In this document: positions 54,261 through 62,600 of the stretch, piece after piece | How positions within the stretch are numbered: the first letter of the stretch is position 1 | Layout: each line of letters begins with the position of its first letter | Assembly (NCBI GenBank): GCA_050950345.1 | Contig: JBMNHK010000002.1 | Span: 62,001-126,000, forward strand | Length of the DNA: 64,000 bases | Origin: Pelotomaculum_C sp050950345 | GTDB lineage: Bacteria > Bacillota > Desulfotomaculia > Desulfotomaculales > Pelotomaculaceae | Direction of reading: 5' to 3' | Position numbers and translations under genes: made by a program | Notes under the pieces: generated by a model | What the model was told of the DNA's origin: nothing | Databases searched by the model: none | Seen by the model: only the letters and a program-made list of their open reading frames with translations

Positions 54261-54381
54261 GGAGTTTATACTCATGATAAAGCCCTCCTTTCCAACCGGG
54301 AGGTATAAAAGTTTCCCTTTATACCCATTGGCCTGTAGTCGTATCAATAAGACTTAGACACCAGGCTCGGTGAGCTAAATA
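54254..54381 (-). promoter_or_regulatory. Moco/Tuco-like riboswitch candidate
   Basis: The leader on the minus strand has a closing stem TTTAGCT (54379-54373) with AGCTAAA (54260-54254). Inside are CACCGAGCCTGG, a hairpin GGTATAAAGG-GAAA-CTTTTATACC (10 pairs, GNRA loop) and CCTCC..GGAGG. The CCGAGCC segment, GNRA hairpin and CCTCC/GGAGG hairpin in this order resemble the molybdenum cofactor RNA motif as I recall it. The family call needs a covariance-model search. Confidence 0.5.
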
Positions 54382-54480
54382 TTAAGTTTACATTTATATA
54401 TATTAAACACGACGGGAAAAGATCCTTCTTTTATAGCTCGCCAGGGAGAGTCACTTTTGCTCATAGGCAGGCAGCACCAC

Positions 54481-54512
54481 AAAAACCCTTGTCATTAAAA
54501 ATTAACAAGGGT
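54481..54512 (-). terminator. terminator after ablB
   Basis: On the minus strand ACCCTTGT pairs with ACAAGGGT around TAATTTTTAATG and is followed by TTTTTG. It ends the ablAB transcript. Confidence 0.8.
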
Positions 54513-54610
54513 GTCATGCCCTTTATTAGCAGGGCGAGCCTGGAAAGCTGCAGTAAAATGCCCGTGAAATTGGCAGCATGTCAAGGACCCGATTAACGGG
54601 CTATTGGCTA

Positions 54611-55501
54611 TCAGATTAATTTAGCCCATACGTTCATGTCCTCAAAATCCTCCCCGATATTGCAATTGTTGATCAATACACCATAATAGTCATAACCGGC
54701 GTTGGCAAACACACTGTTCATGCCGGTGGAATTACTGCGGGCAATAGTGTACAGGCACCGGAACCCTTCCCCCTGAAGGCGATTTTCCATTTCCGCCAGC
54801 AGAAAACCGGCCAGGCCGTGTCCTCGCCAACTGGGGAGGGTGGCAAAGTCGGTCATTTCCGCATTTAGCAGGGGGCGGTTGATCTCAGCCGAGGAGGCTG
54901 CGATCAGCTCTTCGTTATGCCAGGCCGTGATATAGTAAGTGATATCCTGCTCCATGGTGGACTCCAGGTAAGCAGGATCAAAAATCGGAAACGGGTAAGT
55001 GGTAAAAACCTTGCTGTATAGATCAGCCAGGGCTACGCAATGTTCTTTTATCCCCCATTTGATGGCGATCCCCTCGGGCAGTTCCTGTTTAACCGTTGTA
55101 TTCTTAGCCCTGGCAATCAGTTTGTCTACCAATTCCTTGCCGTTGGGGCATGACGGGGTTTGCCGCCGCCGGCTTAGATACAGAGCAAAAACAAGCGCTT
55201 TTTCCTCACCCTTATAGTAGCCCGGAATATATGCCTCCAGCTTCATGCCGGCTGTCGAAAAGGCATTCATGTATTGAGGTTCTGCTTTGAGCCAAATCTT
55301 GTCGAGGTCGTTTTCTGAGGCCTTTTTAACCAGGGCCTGCACCATCACTTCCGCTGCCCTGTCCTGGGCTAGATCGAATTCATAAACTGTTATCCTGTTG
55401 TTATAGGGTGAAAGGAGAATCCGGCAATTAAAAGCAGGTCCCTCTATGACTTCCCAGCGATCCAAATATAAATCTTCATTGCTTTTTATTTTAGTTGGCA
55501 T
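54611..55501 (-). CDS. ablB: beta-lysine N-acetyltransferase
   Basis: A GNAT-type acetyltransferase of about 296 residues that makes the osmolyte N-epsilon-acetyl-beta-lysine from beta-lysine. Visible: 'FDLAQDRAAEVMVQALVKKA' in the N-terminal half and the acetyl-CoA site 'DFATLPSWRGHGLAGFLLAEMENRLQ' in the C-terminal half. The frame opens to 55585, but ATG 55501, 6 bases after AAGGAGG, starts with the family-like 'MPTKIKSNEDLYLDRW' and overlaps the ablA stop by 11 bases. Pairing with a KamA-type aminomutase upstream is the standard ablAB arrangement. Confidence 0.92.
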   Translation of the reverse strand: MPTKIKSNEDLYLDRWEVIEGPAFNCRILLSPYNNRITVYEFDLAQDRAAEVMVQALVKKASENDLDKIWLKAEPQYMNAFSTAGMKLEAYIPGYYKGEEKALVFALYLSRRRQTPSCPNGKELVDKLIARAKNTTVKQELPEGIAIKWGIKEHCVALADLYSKVFTTYPFPIFDPAYLESTMEQDITYYITAWHNEELIAASSAEINRPLLNAEMTDFATLPSWRGHGLAGFLLAEMENRLQGEGFRCLYTIARSNSTGMNSVFANAGYDYYGVLINNCNIGEDFEDMNVWAKLI

Positions 55502-56768
55502 GAGCATCCTCCTTTCGGACTTGACAGCGGGCTTTGCGCCGGTTGCCTTCCGGCACCAGGCTGACAACATTGTTATCATCGTCAAACAGCTTTTGCAGTC
55601 CTACGGATTCATTACTGACATGGCGTTCTTTGCATAATGAACAGGTGGAAGGACAGTCGGTGTTATAGTTCCGGGGCTCCTCATAGACACAGATGACACC
55701 TTCGTAGTTGCGCAAAACAGTTTTAGTATTGGTCATTGATAGCTGGTAGTTGGGCAGCACCGGAATTTTGCCGCCTCCACCCGGCGCGTCAACGACGAAA
55801 GTGGGTACCGCAAAACCGGAAGTATGCCCGATTAAAGCTTCCATAATTTCTATCCCTTTAGCAACAGGGGTGCGAAAATGTTCAATACCCCGGGATAAAT
55901 CACACTGGTAAAGGTAATATGGGCGAACCCGGTTTTTTACCAGGAGATGTGACAACTTCTTGATAATTTGCGGGCAATCGTTAACTCCCCTTAATAAAAC
56001 GGTCTGGTTGCCCAGCGGTATGCCTGCGTCGGTCAGTTTGGCCAGGGCCCGGCTTGCTTCAGGCGTAAACTCACGCGGGTGATTGAAATGAGTGTTGATC
56101 CAGATAGGGTGATATTTTTTGAGCATATGCACCAGTTCGTCAGTGATCCGTTGGGGCATGACTACCGGTGTGCGGGTTCCGATGCGGATCACCTGTACAT
56201 GTGAAATTTCTCTTACCCGGTGAATGATTCGTTCCAAATTGCTGGTGGACAATATAAAGGGATCCCCGCCGGACAAAAGTACATCACGTATTTCCGGGTG
56301 AGCTCTAATATATTCAATACCCAGGGCAATATCCTCTTCATTTATATGGCCGTTGTTGTCACCTACCTTGCGCTTGCGGGTACAGTGCCGGCAGTACATG
56401 GAACACTCGTTAGTTACCAATAGAAGCACCCGGTCGGGGTAGCGGTGGGTCAAGCCTGGTACTGGTGAGTCGGCATCTTCTTGCAGGGGGTCGTCCATAT
56501 CGCAACTGCTCTTGAGCAGCTCCTGTTGATCCGGTATGCTCTGCAGGCGAATAGGACACCTGGGATCATGCTTATCGATCAACGATGCATAGTAAGGCGT
56601 AATGGACATCGGGAAAACATCGCATGCCATTCCTATATACCGTTTTCTCTCCTCCGGTAAATCGATATATTTGGCTAACTCCTCAATTGATTGAATACGG
56701 TTTTTCATTTGCCAGCGCCAATCGGACCATTTTTCCCTTGCTTGCAGACGTAAAATTTTTGTGGTCAA
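55491..56768 (-). CDS. ablA: lysine 2,3-aminomutase (radical SAM, PLP)
   Basis: A 425-residue KamA-type enzyme converting L-lysine to L-beta-lysine. The radical SAM cluster is C122xxxC126xxC129 (TNECSMYCRHCTRKRKVG). The SAM-binding GGDP motif reads 'LLSGGDPFIL'. The PLP lysine lies in 'DAPGGGGKIPVLP'. C-terminal cysteines (CPSTCSLC) are the zinc ligands of this family. Length is normal. The leader holds a c-di-AMP-type riboswitch, so beta-lysine osmolyte synthesis is likely tied to turgor signalling. The frame starts at ATG 56768 after AAAGGAGG. Confidence 0.94.
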   Translation of the reverse strand: MTTKILRLQAREKWSDWRWQMKNRIQSIEELAKYIDLPEERKRYIGMACDVFPMSITPYYASLIDKHDPRCPIRLQSIPDQQELLKSSCDMDDPLQEDADSPVPGLTHRYPDRVLLLVTNECSMYCRHCTRKRKVGDNNGHINEEDIALGIEYIRAHPEIRDVLLSGGDPFILSTSNLERIIHRVREISHVQVIRIGTRTPVVMPQRITDELVHMLKKYHPIWINTHFNHPREFTPEASRALAKLTDAGIPLGNQTVLLRGVNDCPQIIKKLSHLLVKNRVRPYYLYQCDLSRGIEHFRTPVAKGIEIMEALIGHTSGFAVPTFVVDAPGGGGKIPVLPNYQLSMTNTKTVLRNYEGVICVYEEPRNYNTDCPSTCSLCKERHVSNESVGLQKLFDDDNNVVSLVPEGNRRKARCQVRKEDAHAN

Positions 56769-56829
56769 AATGCGTATGCCTCCTTTGATCCATCAGGATG
56801 GATTATTAAGGAAGAATAAAAGGGGAGTA

Positions 56830-56866
56830 TAAAAAAACAAAATTAGCCGGGACAAATCCGGCCAAA
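56830..56866 (-). terminator. riboswitch terminator before ablA
   Basis: On the minus strand, GCCGG and CCGGC pair around ATTTGTC, flanked by TTG and TAA, followed by TTTTGTTTTTTT. It lies between the aptamer and the ablA ribosome site. Confidence 0.8.
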
Positions 56867-56884
56867 GAAAAATACAGCCCAATT

Positions 56885-57012
56885 CTTCCCTTGCACGCCT
56901 ACGAGGTTAGCTGACGGGTGCGGACTAAGGGTAGCCCTACCATTTGAGATCCCTATATCCCAAACAGATTAACCCCAATATTGGTTCCCCCGCTCTCCCT
57001 TGAGAAGACTCG
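56885..57012 (-). promoter_or_regulatory. c-di-AMP (ydaO-yuaA) riboswitch
   Basis: The leader contains the family's best-known segments: GAGAGCGGGGGAACC at the 5' side (56983-57000 on the plus strand as complement) followed by GGGGTTAATC, and the 3' block CCCGTCAGCTAACCTCGTAGG within 56895-56918. The class binds c-di-AMP and usually shuts expression off when bound. The terminator just downstream fits. Controlling ablAB links c-di-AMP with osmolyte production. Confidence 0.9.
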
Positions 57013-57299
57013 GCACATATAGAATGGTCTTTATGCTATAATGTTTTCCATAATTATATTGATAAGTATTTTTTATGTCAAACGGCGGTCCTGGCAGTAT
57101 ATGGTAGTATGTTGGAGTATCTTGGAGTTATGATTTTGTAATGGGCCTATGAGCTTTTTTGTGACCGAAGTTTACGGAATAACGCAATAAATGGCTCTAT
57201 GGTAAATTATAAATTGATTTCATCATATCTGAGCAGGATATCGAAAGAGAGAGGTATGATCTTCTCTGCGAGATTAGTATCCCTCCCTGCCGAAAATAA

Positions 57300-57330
57300 T
57301 TATTGACATATGTCAATAAAGAAATATAAT
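57300..57330 (+). promoter_or_regulatory. consensus promoter with a 20-bp palindromic operator
   Basis: TTGACA (57303-57308) and TATAAT (57325-57330), both perfect, are 16 bases apart. The -35 lies inside a perfect palindrome TTATTGACAT-ATGTCAATAA (57300-57319). A second related site, CATATGTCATATG, is at 57347-57359 in the leader. The position indicates a repressor acting on the Mrp gene. Confidence 0.8.
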
Positions 57331-57437
57331 TAAAAAAGGAAAAAGGCATATGTCATATGCTGTAAAATTGTCTGCAGAGTATCCAGCAACTGGCAGTCAA
57401 ATGCAAGTAATAATATAAGCGTAAAGGAGCCGGTAGA

Positions 57438-58277
57438 ATGAGTGATAATGGCAACCAAAACACTAGTCCCGATTTTTATGAACAACCCCACGAACTAAGC
57501 AACATCAAAAAGGTCATAGGTGTTGTCAGCGGTAAAGGGGGAGTCGGCAAATCGATAGTTACATCCTTGCTTGCGGTTACAATGAATAGAATGGGCTATC
57601 AAGTAGCCATTATGGATGCGGATATTACCGGTCCCTCCATACCAAAAGTATTCGGCATAAAGGAGAAAGCCACCAGCAATGAACTGGGCTTATTTCCAGT
57701 TAAAAGTAAGACCGGCATTAATATCATGTCCATTAACCTGCTTTTGAAAGACGATACGGACCCTGTAATCTGGCGGGGGCCAATTATCGGCAATATGGTC
57801 AAACAGTTCTGGACAGATGTGATCTGGGGTAATGTGGATTATATGTTTATTGACATGCCGCCGGGCACTGGTGATGTGCCGTTAACTGTATTCCAGTCCG
57901 TAGCCGTAGACGGGATTATTGTTGTCACTTCGCCCCAGGAGCTTGTTTCCATGATTGTATCCAAAGCAGTAAAGATGGCAGAGGCGATGAATATCCCAGT
58001 TATTGGTTTGGTGGAGAATATGTCATATTTCAAATGCCCGGATAATGATAAAGAATACAAGGTATTCGGCGAAAGCCATATTGATGAAATAGCCGGCCGG
58101 CATAATTTGCAGGTGCTGGCCAAGTTGCCCATTGACCCGCAAATCTCGGACGCCTGTGATAGGGGCTTGATAGAGCTTTATTATGGCGAATGGCTGGAGC
58201 CTGTGGCGAAGATACTGGAAACCATGGAAACGAAAAAACGGTTGACCACCAGACCAGGAATTGATACTCCTCATTAA
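57438..58277 (+). CDS. Mrp/NBP35-type P-loop ATPase
   Basis: A 279-residue iron-sulfur carrier ATPase of the Mrp/ApbC family. The deviant Walker A GKGGVGKS is at 32-39, 'IMDADITGPSIPKVFG' holds the A' aspartate, and 'YMFIDMPPGTGD' the Walker B region. In place of the usual CPxC there is a single cysteine in 'YFKCPDNDKEY', so the cluster-binding pair is lost or replaced. It stands alone between a palindromic promoter and a terminator. A GGAG site precedes the ATG by 8 bases. Confidence 0.9.
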   Translation: MSDNGNQNTSPDFYEQPHELSNIKKVIGVVSGKGGVGKSIVTSLLAVTMNRMGYQVAIMDADITGPSIPKVFGIKEKATSNELGLFPVKSKTGINIMSINLLLKDDTDPVIWRGPIIGNMVKQFWTDVIWGNVDYMFIDMPPGTGDVPLTVFQSVAVDGIIVVTSPQELVSMIVSKAVKMAEAMNIPVIGLVENMSYFKCPDNDKEYKVFGESHIDEIAGRHNLQVLAKLPIDPQISDACDRGLIELYYGEWLEPVAKILETMETKKRLTTRPGIDTPH

Positions 58278-58302
58278 TAAAACAATATAGAAGATAACAA
58301 GG

Positions 58303-58341
58303 GGCTGTTGCACAACGGACTAAAGTTCGAGCGCAACAGCC
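58303..58341 (+). terminator. terminator after the Mrp gene
   Basis: GGCTGTTGC and GCAACAGCC pair perfectly; TTTGTTTGT follows. Confidence 0.75.
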
Positions 58342-58870
58342 TTTGTTTGTAGAAAAATACAGATGCGAGTTCCGAAGAACCCGCACTTGCAGTACAATAA
58401 AAAACTAAATTATTACCGGATTTAACGGCTGATTTATTTTATAAAAAGAAGGGAGCGTCGCCACTACTTGAAAAAGCAATTTTGCATCACTCCCTGTTTA
58501 TGTTGCCCCAGGCCTATGGAATTCTGGGGAATTTATCTATCATTACCATTTGATGGTTGCGAGAGCAGGGTATTAACTAAAAATACCATGGGGTAACAAT
58601 CAGGCGCATTTGCTATATATGGGCAAAAATATATAAGAAAATGGGTTTTTATGCAGAAATCATTTTTCTTCTGTCGAATTCTTTTTCAAATTGTATATTT
58701 TGTAAGAACAAAAAAGCTGTAATAAGTTCAATTAGCCAGCAACCTAAATCGTAGTGGTATATCCCACATCTAATCTTCGTAACAAAACCAGCAGAGGCTT
58801 GTTTGTATTATACAACTATTTGTATTATGCAACTATTAAATAATGGATATCTTTTACATACTAAATCAGT
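58342..58870. other. gene-free stretch upstream of the peptide locus
   Basis: No gene seen. It is AT-rich, with a GGGAG/CTCCC pairing near 58450-58494. Two near-identical 'TGTATTATACAACTATT / TGTATTATGCAACTATT' units at about 58803-58836 lie just before the sensor gene and may be operator half sites. Confidence 0.45.
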
Positions 58871-59734
58871 GTGGGGAGTTTTTGGGACATGACTGGTGTA
58901 AAAAGAGTACATGGCAGAATATTGTTTATGGCACTTGGGCTCCTGATCGTTATTATGTCTTTTACGGGCTTAGTAAGCTACATGACTTTTGCCGACAACT
59001 ACAATGATTCACTGGTAAACACTTATGCAGTTGCTGGTAATGAAACAGTAAGAAAAATAGAATATGCGCTCCATTATGGAAAACCAATAGATAATTACTA
59101 TGGTATGAATGACACCTTGATGGAATTAAAGGCTCTTATCCCGGAATTATACCAGGCATGTATTGTAGCACCGAACGGAGATATTTTATACGATTTAAGT
59201 GGTTTTGTCCGGGATAGTTCCTTGCCAGATGAGTTGTTAAAGGCCAATGTGTTTGAGCAAGGCGCTATCAATGATAATCTTAGCTACCAGTTTTATGAAG
59301 AAAATGTTTATATGTTCATCAGAATTACTGACAACACTGCACAGCATGTTGCCAGCCTCTCCATGATATTTCCTCAAAACACCTTCCTGCAATTAAACAG
59401 TCATTATACAAAACAATTAGTTGTGTATCTAGCGGGTATTGCAGTTATCGCATTATTGTTATTATCCTTCATTGTTTTCAAAACCAAATTATTTGCTCAG
59501 GACAAAATTAATAACAAAAAAATCTTAATCACGCTAATCGCTGTCATAGGAGCTGCCCAGCTGGTGTACAGCGGTATAAACTATTCTCTTTTTAAAGATG
59601 CCTACCTTGACATGGCTTATACCAGTAAAGATTTTGTGCAAAACATCATTGGGGAGAACATTGCCAGTGTATATGCCAAAGGACTTACTTTGCAAAATAT
59701 TAAGGGACTTGACGAATACCTTGATTCTGACTAA
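58871..59734 (+). CDS. membrane sensor protein, truncated at its 3' end
   Basis: A 287-residue protein: membrane helix at about 16-38 (ILFMALGLLIVIMSFTGLVSYMTF), an extracytoplasmic sensor of dCache/PAS-like type (about 40-180), helix at about 185-207, a short loop, another helix (ILITLIAVIGAAQLVYSGINYSLF), then the start of a second outside domain ending abruptly at 'GLDEYLDSD'. Proteins with this plan normally go on to an output domain (phosphatase, kinase or GGDEF). Here the sequence runs straight into the exporter reading frame, so the gene was cut. ATG 58889 (MTGVKRVHG) is an alternative start. Confidence 0.7.
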   Translation: MGSFWDMTGVKRVHGRILFMALGLLIVIMSFTGLVSYMTFADNYNDSLVNTYAVAGNETVRKIEYALHYGKPIDNYYGMNDTLMELKALIPELYQACIVAPNGDILYDLSGFVRDSSLPDELLKANVFEQGAINDNLSYQFYEENVYMFIRITDNTAQHVASLSMIFPQNTFLQLNSHYTKQLVVYLAGIAVIALLLLSFIVFKTKLFAQDKINNKKILITLIAVIGAAQLVYSGINYSLFKDAYLDMAYTSKDFVQNIIGENIASVYAKGLTLQNIKGLDEYLDSD

Positions 59735-61553
59735 ATACGCTTTATACGATCCCGCTGATGACAGTCAGGTCATGGTTGACAGCGCGGTGGCAGAAACGAT
59801 TAAGCCACAGGCCTATACATTTTACCGTCCTTTACCGTCCAAGGCTATTGGGTATAAAGACCTTTTGCGGTATTTGTATGACGGCATCTGGAAATCAGAT
59901 TTGGCGGCTGTGCTGGTGATGGGCCTTTTGGGCGGTTTGCTAGGCGCCGTCACGCCGGTAGTGACCGGGATCATCTTTGATCGGGTGATTCCCGACGGCG
60001 AAAAGGTGTTGTTAACCCAGATCGGCTTTTTGCTGATTGCTATCGCTATTACTACCTTTGCTTTTAATTTAACCCGATCTTTTGCCATGCACCGTATCGA
60101 AGGGCGCACGGAAGCCGATCTGCAGGCGGCGGTATGGGATCGCTTACTGAGTCTGCCGGTACCCTTTTTTAAGGATTACACTGCCGGGGAATTGACCGGT
60201 CGCGCCATGGGGATTAGCCAAATTAGGAGTGTCATGTCCGGCGCGGTGTCGAACACGATGGTTTCAGGCATTTTTGCGATATTTTATTTTCTTCTGCTAT
60301 TTTATTACAGCTGGAAGCTGGCCCTTATTTGCCTGGTTATTGTGCTGGTGGTCATGGCGATATCACTCACCTTTGGTTATCTGCAAATACGCTATGAACG
60401 GCAATTGATCGACTTAAATAACATCCTTTCAGGTAAGGTTTTTGGTTTGTTAATGGGTATCGGCAAGATCAAAACCTCCGGGTCGGAAAAACGGGCTTTT
60501 AATAATTGGTCCCGGGATTTTAGCCAGGTCAGGGATGTTACCTATAGGAAAGAAAAACTGGGCAATAAAGCGGCTGTGTTTAATTCCACGGTAAACGTAA
60601 TTGCTACCGGCATTATCTTTTTTGCCATGCTCAAGATCCAGAGTATAAACCTGCCGGCAGGTAAGTTTATCGCTTTTAATTCGGCTTTTTCCAGCTATTT
60701 GGGTGCCATGCTGGAGATTTCCGGGGTTGTTTTACAGCTTAACGTTATTAAGCCCTTGTATGAAAGAACCAAGCCGATTCTAGTGGCCCTGCCGGAATAT
60801 GACGAGGAAAAGGTTGATCCGGGTGAACTGGAAGGAAATATTGAGGTAAGTCATGTGAACTTCCGCTATCAGGCGGAAGGGCCTCTCATTTTAAATGATG
60901 TGAGCCTGGAGATAAAAAAAGGCGACTATGTCGGCATCGTGGGGCCCTCCGGCAGCGGCAAATCAACGCTCTTTAGATTGCTACTGGGCTTTGAAAAAGC
61001 CGAATCGGGCCAGATCTATTATGACCAGCAGGATTTAGACAATGTAGATATCCGTTCTGTGCGCCGCCAGCTGGGGGTTGTGCTGCAAAGCGGACAATTA
61101 ATGGCCGGCAGTATCTTCGACAATATTGTGGCGGCCAACCCCGGTCTAACCGTCAATGATGCCTGGGAGGCGGCCCGGATGGCCGGTATGGAGGAAGACA
61201 TTAAAAATATGCCCATGGGCATGCATACCATGATCAGCGAAGGCGCCAGCACTATTTCAGGGGGGCAAAAACAAAGATTGCTCATTGCCCGGGCCATTAT
61301 CTCCAGACCTAAAATCATCTATTTTGATGAGGCCACCAGTGCCCTGGATAATAAAACCCAAAAGATCGTCAGTGAGAGCCTGTCCGGTTTAGGTGCTACC
61401 AGGGTAGTAATCGCCCACCGGTTAAGTACCATAGTAAATTGCAATAAAATTTTTGTTATGGACCGGGGGCGAGTCATCGAGCAGGGCACTTATCAGGAAC
61501 TGTTTGAGCGAGGCGGTGTGTTTACTCAATTAGTGCAAAGGCAGCTGGCCTAG
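59721..61553 (+). CDS. NHLM-type bacteriocin exporter ABC protein, 5' truncated
   Basis: About 610 residues matching the C-terminal two-thirds of the NHLM bacteriocin system ABC transporter. The match starts 'YALYDPADDSQVMVDSAVAETIKP...YTFYRPLP', the segment that precedes the membrane domain in this family, then six helices, then the ATPase with Walker A GPSGSGKST, signature 'STISGGQKQR', Walker B 'IIYFDEATSALD' and 'VVIAHRLST'. The family's N-terminal region of some 300 residues is missing and the sensor gene stands in its place in another frame. The frame is open back to 59598, but that part is out-of-frame sensor sequence. No clear ribosome site is seen; TTG 59721 is a nominal start. Confidence 0.82.
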   Translation: MILTKYALYDPADDSQVMVDSAVAETIKPQAYTFYRPLPSKAIGYKDLLRYLYDGIWKSDLAAVLVMGLLGGLLGAVTPVVTGIIFDRVIPDGEKVLLTQIGFLLIAIAITTFAFNLTRSFAMHRIEGRTEADLQAAVWDRLLSLPVPFFKDYTAGELTGRAMGISQIRSVMSGAVSNTMVSGIFAIFYFLLLFYYSWKLALICLVIVLVVMAISLTFGYLQIRYERQLIDLNNILSGKVFGLLMGIGKIKTSGSEKRAFNNWSRDFSQVRDVTYRKEKLGNKAAVFNSTVNVIATGIIFFAMLKIQSINLPAGKFIAFNSAFSSYLGAMLEISGVVLQLNVIKPLYERTKPILVALPEYDEEKVDPGELEGNIEVSHVNFRYQAEGPLILNDVSLEIKKGDYVGIVGPSGSGKSTLFRLLLGFEKAESGQIYYDQQDLDNVDIRSVRRQLGVVLQSGQLMAGSIFDNIVAANPGLTVNDAWEAARMAGMEEDIKNMPMGMHTMISEGASTISGGQKQRLLIARAIISRPKIIYFDEATSALDNKTQKIVSESLSGLGATRVVIAHRLSTIVNCNKIFVMDRGRVIEQGTYQELFERGGVFTQLVQRQLA

Positions 61554-61602
61554 CATTTTCTACTGTAAACATTTTAGAGGAAGTTTTTTAAGAGGTGAGC
61601 GA

Positions 61603-62133
61603 TTGGTGAATCATGTCGGCTGTTTTCCTGTGGGAACAGAGTCAAGTGACGATCTTTCTCAGGTTTATCGGGAATATTACGCTAAAATTTATAAATACAC
61701 GATCTACCGGGTTGGTGACCCTTACACCGCCGAAGATTTGGTTAGTGAAGTATTTGAAAAAGTACTGCTTAGATACCATACCTATAATGCGCAAAAGGCC
61801 AAATTTAGCACCTGGTTGTTTGCCATAGCGAACAATACCATCATTAATTACCATAATAAAAACAACCGAAGCGCAAAGCTGCCCACTCTGGAAAAAGTAG
61901 AGCCAATATCCCACTTAGAGGATTTGATTATCCGGCAGGAAGCTAAGGAAATTTTACTCAAAGCGATTATGGGCCTGGAGGAGCGGCAGAAAAATATTAT
62001 TGCTCTTAAATTTGGCGGCAATCTGACCAATCGTGAGATAGCTCAAATAATGGGCTTGAAGGAAACCAATGTGGGGACAATTTTATACCGGTCCTTAAAA
62101 CGATTAAGGGATATTTTAAAAGAAGCTATTTAA
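61603..62133 (+). CDS. ECF-type sigma-70 factor
   Basis: A 176-residue sigma factor with region 2 at about 20-85 (VYREYYAKIYKYTIYRVGDPYTAEDLVSEVFEKVL; FSTWLFAIANNTIINY) and region 4 at about 115-172 (LEERQKNIIALKFGGNLTNREIAQIMGLKETNVGTILYRSLKRLR). A GAGGTGAGCG site lies before the TTG/GTG start (61603/61606). It is 49 bases after the exporter and 29 before the small ELDLVAGG protein, suggesting it regulates this peptide locus, perhaps with that small protein as its anti-sigma. Confidence 0.88.
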   Translation: MVNHVGCFPVGTESSDDLSQVYREYYAKIYKYTIYRVGDPYTAEDLVSEVFEKVLLRYHTYNAQKAKFSTWLFAIANNTIINYHNKNNRSAKLPTLEKVEPISHLEDLIIRQEAKEILLKAIMGLEERQKNIIALKFGGNLTNREIAQIMGLKETNVGTILYRSLKRLRDILKEAI

Positions 62134-62162
62134 TTTGCACATTGTGACTTGAGGTGTAACTG

Positions 62163-62450
62163 ATGAATGAACATGATCTTAATGCCTTTATGTTGGATAT
62201 AGATAAAATCCTTGCCGGTGAGCCGGTTGTGGTATCTGCCGGCGCGGGGCAAGACCAGGAATATCAGGAGTTGTTGATGCTGGCCCAGTTGTTGGCCGCA
62301 GCCGACTTTTCAAGTGAAGATCCGGAGCGGGAAGAACGGATCTGGTCGAAGCTTCATCAAGACGGGCGTCTGGCCGATGATGAACTGGATCTGGTCGCTG
62401 GTGGTCTTAATTTAGATGCTCTGCTTGCTGAAGAAGAGAAAAAGGAATAA
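62163..62450 (+). CDS. small acidic protein with a leader-like ELDLVAGG motif
   Basis: A 95-residue protein placed right after the ECF sigma gene. Residues 1-65 (FMLDIDKILAGEP...YQELLMLAQLLAAADFSSED) look like the compact helical anti-sigma-like proteins found in this position. Residues 66-80 read 'HQDGRLADDELDLVAGG', which is the double-glycine leader end typical of NHLP/Nif11-type peptide precursors, followed by only 15 residues (LNLDALLAEEEKKE). It may be an anti-sigma factor, an odd precursor, or both. No cysteine is present in the tail, so a thioether-type product is unlikely. Confidence 0.65.
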   Translation: MNEHDLNAFMLDIDKILAGEPVVVSAGAGQDQEYQELLMLAQLLAAADFSSEDPEREERIWSKLHQDGRLADDELDLVAGGLNLDALLAEEEKKE

Positions 62451-62600
62451 AAATTATTTGGGCAAAAAGAAGAAATTAGTGTGCTACTTTTTGGGGGCAA
62501 TTGTATAAGTAATTGAAGATCAATTCATCTGACCGTTATCGGTGACATCTTATATGGTGCATCTAATAAATGGAAGGCGATTTTAGTGAGGTGGGTAGGT

